Source: Psettodes erumei | Taxonomy: Eukaryota; Chordata; Actinopteri; Pleuronectiformes; Psettodidae | DNA: 64,000 bases | Assembly: GCA_016785225.1 (NCBI GenBank) | Contig: JAFBJZ010000344.1 | Span: 558,001 to 622,000 of the forward strand | Direction of reading: 5' to 3' | In this document: one piece after another, positions 27,038 to 37,800 of the stretch | Layout: each line of letters starts with the position of its first letter | Numbering within the stretch: position 1 is the stretch's first letter | Made by a program: the position numbers and the translations under genes | The notes under the pieces: model-generated | Databases searched by the model: none | What the model saw: the letters and a program-made list of their open reading frames with translations, nothing else | Told to the model about the DNA's origin: nothing

Positions 27038-27572
27038 AAAGTATAGTATGTCACAAAAAAACAAAAAAAAAAAACGCAATAGTATAGTGTGTTAGAAAAA
27101 TGCAAAAAAGTCACAGTATATTATGTCATCAAAACGTGAAAATGTCAAAATTCCAGATTTCGTAAAAACACCAAAAACATCATTAAATGGTGTCATAATA
27201 CATATTTTAAAATGGTCATTGTACAGTATTTTGTAAAAATGGGAATGAATTGCTATGCCATCACATGTCCAAAAATTGTGCATAAACGTACAAAAAATAG
27301 CATTTCGGGAACACTTCATAGTATACTACATGTGAAAAATGCAAATCAATGTCATAGTCAGGCATGTCATAAATCTAAAATCTACTAATCTAAAAAAGGG
27401 CAGCAACATGGTAATGAAACACATATCATGAGGCTGACAAAGGCCCCACAACAGGATTCCAAACATGAACTTGTTTGACAACAGCGCTAACCACCACAAC
27501 ACTGTACCTTTCCATAAGATTTCATGGAAAATATAATGAAAAAATGCCTTTAAGAATGTCATTGTACAGTTA

Positions 27573-27590
27573 GATATATACGTATATATC
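27573..27590. repeat. 18-bp perfect AT-rich palindrome
   Basis: GATATATAC is followed directly by its reverse complement. It is simple AT-rich sequence with no evident partner element. Confidence 0.8.
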
Positions 27591-27859
27591 ATGAACAAGA
27601 AAGCATTCCAAGAGCACAGAGCTGTGAGGCTGAACATTTCACCAAAATTTAAATTTTATCCAAAATGTCTCTTATCAGGTCTGTTTCTCAAGCGGTCAGT
27701 GTAAAATGGACTATGTATCACATTTGTGGAAGCATATGCTCCTGGAATGTAATCAATATGACTTATATTGTCATGTATTTTAAATAAATATTCACTGTCC
27801 TTTATTAATATTAATATTATTTTGTTGAAGAGATTGTATCCACAATTTTTCTCTTATTC

Positions 27860-28100
27860 AGAATGTTTATGCGTTTATGGGGATATGATGTGAAATTTTC
27901 CCCTATCTCGCAATGATGAAAAAAAAATGCCTGGATCCTGATGCTGATTCAGAGCACTGCCCAAATTTAACATTTTCCAAGTTAGATCAAAAGCCACCAT
28001 TGTTAAAAAAATCATAAAATTCCCTCCATAACCTTTCCAGTAACACTACAAACAAACAAACAAGCTACACCAAAAACATATACTCCCTGGCAGAGGTAAT
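27860..28100 (+). repeat. dispersed teleost repeat, plus orientation
   Basis: The segment contains CCCCTATCTCGCAATGATGA, then GCCTGGATCCTGATG, then ACAAACAAACAAAC, and ends CTGGCAGAGGTAAT. This ordered set of phrases is one I know from a high-copy non-coding repeat in fish genomes, usually ending near CTTGGCGGAGGTAA. No coding capacity is visible. I do not assign the repeat class. Confidence 0.6.
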
Positions 28101-28139
28101 GAGGCAGCAATGCAAATACAGATACAAGAAATGCACTGC

Positions 28140-28545
28140 AACAACGAAGCAAACAGTTAAATTAATTAGAACACATCACCTTAGAAGACCAGTGCAGTCC
28201 AAGCATTGTCCTGTGAGCCTAATTAATCACGACTTGGTGAGTAGCCAACAGAGAGGGAGGACAGCCCCCTTCTGTCCGAAACTTCCACAACATGGCTGCA
28301 GAATGAACCCACACTCAGGGTTAACACAATTACCAGCATGTCCTCCCAACCATACATCCAGCATCACACCACAGGCACTGTAATTGGTGTGCCTAGAATT
28401 GCACGAACAAAAATTAGAAAAAGCAGCAGAGGGAAAGTGGTGATTAATTTGCTGGAGGAAGAGGTCGATCGTGATGTAAATCACTGCATGTCAGCACAAT
28501 TTAATTTCCCTGATTCCCCCGGCCTTGTCTGCCATACCGGCCTTG
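28140..28545. promoter_or_regulatory. candidate conserved non-coding element
   Basis: Unique-looking sequence between repeat copies, with AAATTAATTAG, CCTAATTAATCACGA, GTAATTGGTG, GTGATTAATTTG and ACAATTTAATTT. The clustering of TAATTA cores is the only evidence. Confidence 0.22.
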
Positions 28546-28709
28546 CTTGTTGATTGGTTAGTGTCGTAGCTGAAGAGGTCATGGAGTTAAGGGCACCACA
28601 CATAGCTTAATTAAAGTATACGATCCTGTACGGGACCTGCACACCTCAACATTCGCCCATGCCCCGTGTTCCTGAGAATTCAGGGGATGGGAAAGGAGAA
28701 AGACAAATG

Positions 28710-28744
28710 ACAGATGTTCAGCTCATTATGAGCTGAACATCTGT
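28710..28744. repeat. 35-bp near-perfect palindrome (17-bp arms, 1-nt centre)
   Basis: ACAGATGTTCAGCTCAT at 28710-28726 and its exact reverse complement at 28728-28744 flank a single T. The arms contain no mismatch and are not low complexity. No transposon sequence is recognised next to it. The arms could extrude as a cruciform, or form a short RNA hairpin if transcribed, but one unpaired nucleotide leaves no proper loop. Confidence 0.9.
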
Positions 28745-29689
28745 ACACTTGTCAAAACCTAACATTGTTTTGACCAGTTGTATTAGCAAAGCATCTCGCA
28801 CTGCTATTCAGTCCCCCTCCCCCCTTGTGTGAGTTTGTGTCCCTTGAGGAACACAAGAGGCCATTGTAGAACTGCAGTTGAAGACTTAAGGCCAGTTTCC
28901 ACCGGATCTGTCTGCATTCTTTTATGGCAGTGACGTGTTTTCTTTCATCCTCTTCACAGCTTCAATTTAAACCAATAGCGTTCTGGCCACTTTGCAGTTC
29001 AGCTCCTGAGGAATCAGCAAAATCAATGCAGTATGGACAAGATACCAGATCACTAGAAACTGAGAGAGGAAGTTCTGCATTTGTTCTTAATTTTCATTGG
29101 ATTTTCAACTTCGAGGACGAACTGCTCATCATCCATTTTTATGAAAAAGGTAACTTGACTGCCTTCTGACTGAACTTCTGACTGACTTTTGGATGTCAAA
29201 TGTAAAAAAATATGTAGTCATGAATATCCATGAGATAGCACTATGTGACTGGACAATCGAACTGCTGTCAGAAGCAGTATCCGTCAAAAACGACCAGGTG
29301 GGTATTTGAAGTGGGGCAGAAAAAAGAGTTGCGTTAGAGAAGCTTCTGAAACATGACTGTGACAGAGCTGGAATGCACTGACAGGAATTGTGGCTATTAT
29401 ATCAGCAACTTAGTCACAGCTATAACACAACACAGACGGATCCAGTGGAGTGCCCTATAATTGTACAGAGCACCAACTTTTTATACATCTAACCTTTTTA
29501 ACTTTGTTCTCAGAGTGTGCCAGAATGATACATTTGACTTTAAAATGTAATAAATTTTCTTCCAGGGGAAATTTCCCCCAAACCCACACCAGAAAGTCGG
29601 TCTGAGGTCCAATCGCCATAGTCTCCCAATATTCTGTGGGAAAAACTGGCAGGAATTTTCACGACATTTTTCACTAGAGGTGGTAAAAA

Positions 29690-29790
29690 AGTTGCTCTGG
29701 ATCAGTATCCAGGTCCAGAAAAGTTTTTGAGGGATTCATCACCATTGCGAGATAGAAATTTCACATTTTGAATCATATCACCATGAATGC
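29690..29790 (-). repeat. dispersed teleost repeat, inverted partial copy
   Basis: Read on the minus strand it gives a CATATGATTC...GTGAAATTTC.ATCTCGCAATGGTGATGA series and then TGGACCTGGATACTGATCC, matching the first half of the copy at 27860-28100 in opposite orientation. The inverted pair is separated by about 1.6 kb. Confidence 0.55.
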
Positions 29791-31671
29791 ATTGAAATAA
29801 ATCATAATAATAATGGTTTTGGGGATAAAAATGTAGAAGCTCTCTTGATATGTAAGGAATAGAAAAAAAAAACATTTTATGAGACTGAGGATTTTATCTG
29901 GATGTTTATGATAATAAGGCAGCATTCAAAAGAAAGACAGTTAAAGCTCATTTTTTATTTCTCTATAACACATAAACACACAGACACACACACAGATACT
30001 CACCATCAAGAAAACCTGAGTGTGTTACCATCAAACGGTTGCAGACTTCAAGCCTCACCTGCTCTATTGACTGCCCAGAAAATGCCCTCAAGGAGACTTT
30101 GTTTGCATTAAACAACATCAAAATGGCGACCACAATCTATAATCCAGTCTTCACCTCTTACACCCGGTTTTATTAGCAAGCTCAGCAGTGCAGACAACAG
30201 AGGTGCTGCTCTTCTTTGTTGCTAAATAAGAGGCATTCAGCAAGGTTTAGCCACAGGGGTCAAGCATTCAAAGCAAGCTATTCCTGGGGAGCAATTAGCT
30301 CTCTGGCAATCCAATGTGAGGTCACATCTCCTCTGGCCCCTCTGACACTTGCTCTTCACACATGGGCTACAATCCCCTGCCAATCAGTAGCCTCCTCCGG
30401 ACTTGAACTGTTTGATGCATTGGTGTTTCTGAATATAACCTAAAGTTATAATTCAGAAAGCAGTTTGTAGCTGAGATTTGCAACAAAGGTTGAAATAAAG
30501 TACATATAAAGTGCATCGCTGTGTTTTTCTATCGATATTTGATTAAAGACATTGACACAAGACAAGAGCCTTCTTTTCATACCTTGGTAGCATTGACTCA
30601 CAGACTGACTGCATGCTTTTGATCTCAAGTTTTGCAGGTATTTAAATACCTCTCCTAAATTACACACATTAATTCATAATAAATTCAGTGCTACCATAAT
30701 GCTGCACATTCACAGTGTCCTGTCCAGAAAGACCCCCCAAGGCAGTTTTGTGAAACTGTAGTGTTGTTTTTCTGGCAGAATAGGTTGTGTTGTGCCACTG
30801 GAGGCTGGCAACCCAAAATTAAAGGATGGGTAAAGTGAAGGGCAAGGCTTAGTGAAGATGTTTCAACTTTATGGTATTTAAGAATAAATAATTCTACATT
30901 TAATCATACAGGGATACAGCCCTTGTCCTCGGTTTTACCTGCAGAAGACCTTACTGTCGACAAAACGTAGGCAGCAACACACATCAACATTGGCAGTAAA
31001 ACAAGCTAATTTGTACCAAAGTCTCAAAGCAGAGTCAATGAGGTGATACCAGACACATGCACATGTGCTTGCGCACACCCACCCACGGAGAGAGAGACAT
31101 GCATGACTGTGCACATCACTGCATATATGCTCACTCATACACACACACACACGCACAAACTCAGGCATGCCAGGAGTTCTAATGACCTGTGCCGTGTGTT
31201 TGTGAGGGTGTACGAGTGTGTTTTGAATTAGGAAGAGGAGAGGCAGAAGATGAACTAACGATGGCTGCTAATAATTACAGATCTGTAGTGTGGAGGAGTT
31301 AATGAGGAGCCAAAGCCTCCCATGATGCCCTAGTAATAATGAATGAGGAGTGAGAGCTAGGAGCTAGGGAGGGAGAGGGGGTGGGAGCTGTCAGTTTGAG
31401 AGGCCGCAATGCCCTTTGCTTTCTCTGCACTCTGGGCATGTCAACGAGAGAGGACCCTTCCCAGCGGAGGCTTGTCTCCACACTAATGAAGATGTGACAG
31501 ACCTTCGGTCTGCGACTTGCAAAGTATAGGAAAGAGGAGGAAGGGGGATGAGGGAGAAGATAGAGACAGCTCATAAAAAATGAAAGGCACTGAAAAGGTG
31601 AAAGGTTTCTAAGACATTCAAAAAGACTGTCAGATAGATAGAGGACTGATACGACTGGTAGGAGATGATTT

Positions 31672-31718
31672 TAGGATGTTATGACTGCTGTATATGTCAA
31701 TAAAAAATTGACTTGACT
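31672..31718 (+). mobile_element. possible short retroposon tail
   Basis: GTCAATAAAAAATTGACTTG resembles the ATAAA + TTGACTTGAC tail at 45625-45730. Only about 45 bp can be supported, so this may be chance. Confidence 0.2.
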
Positions 31719-31812
31719 ACCACTCACTGAGCAAATGCACATAAACACTATGAATAAGGGAGATAAGGTTGGCACACATTCAAAATAGATAATGAACATT
31801 GTAAGTGCTCAC

Positions 31813-32028
31813 CAGAGAGCTAGTGTAGCTGGGATCAGAGGTGTCCTCCTGTAGGTAGCGTGACAGGCCAAAGTCGGACACTTTACACACCAGGTTGCTG
31901 TTGACCAAAATGTTGCGTGCAGCCAGGTCACGGTGGACGTAGTTAATTTCTGAGAGGTATTTCATCCCTGCTGAGATCCCACGCATCATTCCCACCAACT
32001 GGATCACCGTGAACTGACCATCATTTTG
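31813..32028 (-). CDS. epha4: epha4 exon: catalytic loop and activation loop
   Basis: This 216-nt, phase 0 exon (acceptor cctctag, donor CTG|gtgagc) encodes residues 391-462, from QNDGQFTVIQLVGMMRGI to DPSYTSSL. It contains HRDLAARN (422-429, catalytic base D424), the metal-binding DFG (442-444) within KVSDFGLSRYL, and the activation-loop tyrosine Y458. LAARN in the catalytic loop marks a receptor-type tyrosine kinase. The exon ends inside the activation segment, where the 12.6-kb intron begins. Confidence 0.98.
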
Positions 32029-33286
32029 CTAGAGGAAAGGAATGCAAATGAAAACCCTTATCTTGCTATTATTTTTGGCATGATTAACATAAATGAGAAT
32101 AGCTGGAGGATAGAGAGATTTCAGCAAATGCTAACATATCTGCTTTCACTGATAATGAACTAATTATGTTGGTTCTTCACTGAATTATGTTAACTAAATA
32201 GTGTAGGCATGACTTGTAATTTTAAACTATGTGAATCTGTTTCTCTATTAGGAAATATCAGTACTAAATAAATTACATATAATTTTAATGTCTTCAGAAA
32301 TTAAGACTGTCCTCCAGAAGTAGGAAAGCACTGATGTGTTGTTGTTATACCTATAGCATGTACATACAGTCTGTGAAAAACTGCTATTTGAGCTTGGAGC
32401 TCCCTTTTTCAAATGCAAGTCATTATGTTTATCTATTACATTATAGTTTTTTCCATTCCACTTGATTTATATAATTTGTGGTTTTAGACTTTTTTTAAAT
32501 AAAAACTTTCATCTTGAGCCCTTTCCTTGCTTATAAAATTGCTTTGTGGAGGATGAGTATAGACCTTGTGTTAAATAAACAAAATAGATTCCTGAACCCA
32601 TTATTGATTATTGTAGGTGTTAGAACATTGTTCCATTCAGGCATGCAGGCATCCATCTCACTAACAGCCATGCACGATGCCCCTAACCCTGCGTGAATGC
32701 TCTGAAGAGCAAGCTTTGAACCCCTGAAAAATAGTAACAAATAAGAGGGTAAGGGAGATCGATGGAAACACAAGTCGGATGTGGCGGTTAGCAAAGCCAA
32801 CTTCAAAGAGCCCCTTTAAACCAACCCTAGATCAAAGTGGAATAGAACACGAATCCATGAGATTTGAGGGAGGAAAAAAGCGAGTTGAATATTGATTAAA
32901 CTGGATGTCTGCTCAATCCTGACTATAAAAGAAAGAGTAAAGAGTCTATTAATAGTTCCAGACATTAACAGAGAAATTAAAGGCTGAGAGGGCCAGCTAG
33001 TCTTAGGGTTTTCAAATTAACAGTGATTGAAACCGTGTATATTGTCATGAAACATATTCTATGTTGGCAGTGGATTAAGGAAACTCGCTCTAATTTTAGG
33101 TTGGATTCATCTTAGGCGGGATGCATGATCTCCTTTTCTGAGAATGATGATTAATTTCAAATTAGCTTCTCAGTCACACAATTGGCGTTTCTATTTATCT
33201 CCTGAATATGACTCATGAACACTCCATGTAACCGTTCCCAACTTTGTATGACACAGTCCATATATGTTTTCACAAAGATTACTCAC
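32029..33286 (-). other. epha4: epha4 intron (1.26 kb)
   Basis: A phase 0 intron between the N-lobe and catalytic-loop exons. The half nearest the N-lobe exon (about 32880-33180) is repeat-poor with several ATTA/TAAT cores. Nothing else is recognised. Confidence 0.9.
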
Positions 33287-33534
33287 CCTGAGGAATGAGT
33301 CAAGAGCGCCATTCTCCATAAATTCTGTGACGATCATGACAGGACGGCTCTTTGTGACAACACCCTCCAGACGGATAATGTTTGGGTGGTCAAACTGGCC
33401 CATGATTGATGCCTCGGACAGGAAATCCCGCCTCTGCTTCTCCACATAGCCTGCCTTCAGGGTCTTGATGGCTACATAGATCTCCCTTTTTCCAGGCAGC
33501 TTCAAACGGCCCTTGTACACCTCCCCAAACTCAC
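33287..33534 (-). CDS. epha4: epha4 exon: kinase N-lobe
   Basis: This 248-nt exon (acceptor ccttttag, donor CTCAGG|gtgagt; phase 1 in, phase 0 out) encodes residues 308-390. It completes the ATP-binding loop GAGEFGEVYKG (306-316). It carries the catalytic lysine K331 in VAIKTLKAG, the helix-C glutamate E348 in FLSEASIMGQFDHPNIIRLE, and the gatekeeper T377 in MIVTEFMENG. Every residue needed for ATP binding is intact. A longer reading that runs past the donor is intron read-through and should not be taken as the protein end. Confidence 0.97.
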
Positions 33535-34738
33535 CTAAAAGGGAAAAAACAGACTGGTTGCACAGGGGCTGCTCAGTCAAAAACAAGAATTGATCTATTT
33601 TTCACAATGAAAATATTATCAGACACGCACTTAGTAGAGCTGATTAGAGTTAAATCTATTCGTTTATGAAGCTTATTTGCATCTCATGTCCCTTGATAGA
33701 AATATTATCCACAGAGCTAGATCTGTGGATAATAGATCTTGGACTATATAATGCATGCAGAGTGTTGTCCAATACTCCTCTAGTGTTGTTTTGTCATGAT
33801 ATTCTTAACAATGTGGCTCCTATGACTCAGAGTTGTCATCTCTTCTAAAAGTCTGCCAAGTGTCTTCATATTCACCATTCAATGACTAACAGGAGAGCAC
33901 TACCTGGTAAATATCTGGAAGTCCTTTGATTAATTATCACCACCATGGTGTCCTACAGAGACACCACACGGTGAGATCAACAAAAACGGAAATCTTTAAT
34001 TAGTCAGTCCCCCTGCATCCTTGCCCCTATCCTATCTCTGTCACTTCCTCACACCTAGCTTGCTGAGTAGGCCAGTCGGCAGGAGCTATTCTGGGCATAG
34101 TCTCATTACCAGGGGCATTTTAGCCTCTGTATGATCTAACACATATGGTATCAGGATGCCCTCCCTGCTGTAAAAGAAGGTTTGTCCATCCGGAGGAAAA
34201 GGACAAGCTGGACTTACAGTACATGGATGTAGAAGGCTAAACAATTTTAGCCTCCAGTTGCTCAGAGTTTACTTCAATGTAATTTGGCCTTAATTACCTG
34301 TACATCAATTTCAAAATCCAATTTAACAATACAAAAGGTATAAAGGTAATTCTGAAACAAGGACAGAAAACAGAATGTCTGGAGTCTGTTTTACATGTTA
34401 AGTAAATGAAAAGGGGTAAAGTTAGGAAGAACATGTTAGAGAGCAACTCTAATAGGATCCAAAAACAGAGAAGCACAGGGAATAGGCGGCAAGGCTTGGG
34501 TTCTTTCTAATGCCATTTTGTCCCAGGGTAGCTGGCCTATATGCTGCTTGTGCACTTGACACAGGCCATTCACATGTTCTCAACTGATGTGGCTGCCAAA
34601 AGGGCTGGGCTTTACAACCTTGAGGATATTTAGGATAAACTTGCTTGCATACAAGCACTCAGAGTTCAAGTTCACCTCACATACATTATAGGCACACACA
34701 CACACAGAGAGAAACATTGTATCACCCATTCACCATAC
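33535..34738 (-). other. epha4: epha4 intron in the glycine-rich loop (1.2 kb)
   Basis: A phase 1 intron that splits the ATP-binding loop, the same place as in other Eph genes. It contains a 13-bp inverted repeat at 33703-33734 and a short CA run near 34693-34706. No gene is seen. Confidence 0.9.
33703..33734. repeat. 13-bp inverted repeat with 6-nt loop
   Basis: TATTATCCACAGA and its exact reverse complement are separated by GCTAGA. There is no evident function. Confidence 0.75.
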
Positions 34739-34861
34739 CTGCACCAATGACTTCCTCAATCTTGACAGTGGAGACGTCAATCTCCTTTGCGAATTCTCGC
34801 ACAGCTTCATTGGGGTCCTCATAGGTGAAGGGGTCAATGTAGATCTTCATACCCGGGGAGC
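34739..34861 (-). CDS. epha4: epha4 exon: juxtamembrane tyrosines and start of kinase domain
   Basis: This 123-nt exon (acceptor cttctcag, donor GCAG|gtatgg; phase 1 both ends) encodes residues 267-307. It contains the YIDPFTYEDP motif with Y274 and Y280. In Eph receptors these paired juxtamembrane tyrosines hold the kinase inactive until phosphorylated, and then recruit SH2 proteins. NEAVREFAKEIDVS follows, and the exon stops in the glycine-rich loop (VIGAG...). Both tyrosines are present, so normal autoregulation is expected. Confidence 0.97.
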
Positions 34862-37800
34862 CTGAGAAGTGGGTCGGGCAGCCCAGTGGGGAGGGGCAGT
34901 TAGACATGTCGGCTCGCAAAGAGAGTTCTAGAACAACCAAAGTGCTCGATGAGCTTTCCAGAAGAAGAAACCGTTCTTATTTTCTCTGTTTCATGGTAAA
35001 GGTTGATGAATACAACTGCCCTTCAAGCTGCATCTTGGATCACAGTGTGACACAGCATTACTCACAATCACTACAAGCTCTCAACAGTTGTAAATGACGA
35101 CTCCATTTGCTTCATGGTCCTCCTCAGAAATAAACAGGAGCAATCCAATATGAATATTAACGCATATTGTGGTATTAAATAATAAAGGTGGATGATTACA
35201 GGGAACAGCTTCAGTTATGAATAGGGCAGACTACAAAATGGAGGTTTGATGATTCAGTACATGGAAGGGGGAAACAGATCAGAAAAAACAGGGGAGGGGG
35301 TGAAGGGAAAGAGGAAGGGAGGGATGAGGGTATATAGAAAAAGAACAACAAGACAGTTTTTTTCTTACCCTTTTATCCCTTACCCTAGCAGTCTATGCTC
35401 TTTGATAGTGGTAGAACCAATTTCCCCACAGCCTTTCCCTATAGGAGCTCATAAAGAGATAAAACCACTGCGGTATCAACTAGCTTTTTATGCTGTTCTG
35501 CGATAGGTGAGCTCAGTTCACAGACTGGAAATGTCTGCAAACAGAGGACAAATTTTCTGTGTCGACAGACCGGATGCGGGGGACTGCCAAAAAACACTTG
35601 TAAACAAATTCAATACAGGCTGCCACAAGACAGACACTATAGCAAGCAAACAGACGTAAAATCATAATTTCTACAGTGACACCCAAGGGCAGCCCTCTTT
35701 CTCAGAGCTGTTTAGTCAAAACCTTGGCAGCCATAATTGGAATAAACCCATCTCCATCAAGTCAATTTTTGCCTGCTCATTTGCATAAGCCACATAGAAA
35801 GAGAGATGGAGGGGTCTCAGTAGACAGGAGAAGGATAAGGTCTGGTCTTGGAGGGATCAAGGTGCCTCACCTCGCTCTCAACTAAAAGCTGATTCTAGTT
35901 ACAGCTCTAATTGCCTTGAACCCTGTCTGTGTGAATGTAATTGCTCATTAGAGATTCCATACAGATTGGATTCAAGTTAATCCATCAGAGGGTTTGCAGC
36001 TTTGCATTCCATAAAGTCATTCTGTTTACAAGTGTCACTGAGCCACTCACGCATTAGCACCTCTGGGTCGGCCTTAAATCTCAGTGGGGAGCATATATAG
36101 TACAACAAACCTATGACAACGCGCTCAAAGTCTTGAACACATGTGCGTGCACGTTCAAGTACACTGACGTAACCCCATTACTTTCCAATTCTTACTTCAG
36201 AGCTCACTTTCATGTATAATTTAAAATGCAAACAGTTTATCTCTCTCCCTCCCTCTGGTATAGACCTGGTTAACTGGACTCATATTTTTTATGGCCATTG
36301 GATAAAAAATAGATTCCTCCTTTAAAATTTCATAGATCCTTCATCTGAGTGTATGAAGCAAATTTCCAAACGTCAAGTTCTATTTTTACCCTAACATATA
36401 AAAATGTCAATCCTGTTGGGAAACAAAGCATGGCTGCTGCAGTGACTCAAGGGCATATAGCACCACACTTTCATACCTTCCTAAATTAGATGGCCAAATG
36501 GGCAAACTAAAATTAGTTTAGGGAATTTAGATTATAAATCTCAACAAAATCCCTAAGCTATGACACAATAGCTCCGACAGTTGAGCGTATTTAGCTGACC
36601 TGCATTATAAATTAGAGTTTATTGCACTGCACTTAACCGTGTTATTTTCACCAATGTCCAGCATTTACCCTGCTATTAGTCTGCCCTGCTTGTTTACTGA
36701 ATGGCCCTAATGTATCCACAAATCAACCGTATAGCAGTAATGCCTACATTAATCTATTACCAGCTATGGGTACAATCAAATTACTGGTCCTACTACACAA
36801 AATTTACATATTGCCTACAGACAAACAGCAAAGACAGTGAGTGACACAGCAGCTTCATAAATGCTCATCTTTTGAAGTTAAAAGAGCTCTTTCTATGTTA
36901 GCCTTTCACCAAAGTAACATAATTTCCTCTAATTCTTTTTGCCTGACAATATTTGTAATTCAGTATTTTCATTCGATAGCAATTATATGTTTTATATGAT
37001 TATCCACTTTGAAAAATTAACACAAACATGCCGATGTACACACATAGTGAATACCTTCCCATTTCCCATTGGTCAGAGATGCACACTAAGCTATTCTGTG
37101 GCTCTGTGAATATAATGGGTTGAGTTTACTTCCTAAACACAAACTAATTATCTGCTGTTTGATGTCAGAAAATCATTTGTCAGAAACACACTATGGCTTA
37201 TTAGCATGGAAATCACAGAAGAGGTCTAGAAACTCTGTGGGATTAACATTCACATTGGTGAGGGCAGTAAAATGTTTGTGTGGGTTTATCAGGAATGTGG
37301 TGCCTTCTGCAAGTCCTCACTTTGTGAAAGATAAAATTCTGATCAGCAAAAAAGGGTTTGACCTATAACACCTGATGAAGATGAAAGATAAAGATGGTGA
37401 AAGGCAAAGACAAATGTCACAATAATCTACAGATGTTTATCAGTTCTGTTTATGCCTCAGCTAACTCTCTGAATTCACATGTATGAATGTTTTATGCAAC
37501 GTTATATTCAACTTTAGTATAAAAGCATGTAGGTGTGGCAACTAACCATAAATATATCTGTCAAATATACTTTCGAATCTCATCAAGTGTGAGCACTAGA
37601 TGCTGAACCACAAATAACAGTTGAAGCAACAAAGTGACAAGCAGGTTTAGAACATCAGTGATCTAAGATAGTAGTCATATGCAAAGAACCATTAGGGAAT
37701 ACAGTAAACATGCAGTTCTTAGTTAATAAATTGAGAGTGAGAAAAGGCAATAGATGCATAGATGCAACAAGGTGTATGAGTATGATGTGGGGATGAATGC

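Larger units (their letters stand above)
26160..27400. repeat. AT-rich diverged tandem repeat region flanking the telomere-like tract
   Basis: Recurring phrases such as CATAGTATAGTATGTCA, GTGCAAAAAATGGTC, ATGTTAAAAGTGCAAAA and CAAAATTTTATTT...CATGAAAACAC appear many times in the same order on both sides of the telomere-like tract. The copies are diverged, and the unit length is not constant by eye. It reads as a decayed minisatellite or satellite island in an intron. I do not assign it a family name. Confidence 0.6.
19212..31812 (-). other. epha4: epha4 12.6-kb intron in the activation segment
   Basis: This is the largest intron in the window. From low to high coordinate it holds mostly unique AT-rich DNA (19.2-26.1 kb), an AT-rich diverged tandem repeat with an embedded telomere-like tract (26.16-27.4 kb), one copy of a dispersed repeat (27.86-28.10 kb), a TAATTA-rich unique segment (28.14-28.55 kb), a perfect-arm palindrome (28.71 kb), an inverted partial copy of the dispersed repeat (29.69-29.78 kb), and more unique sequence. 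No exon or second gene was recognised. Confidence 0.85.

Noticed and set aside
33191..33586. 131-codon frame taken as a separate short kinase
   Set aside because: Both ends are intron read-through. The real coding part is the exon at 33287-33534, spliced to its neighbours.
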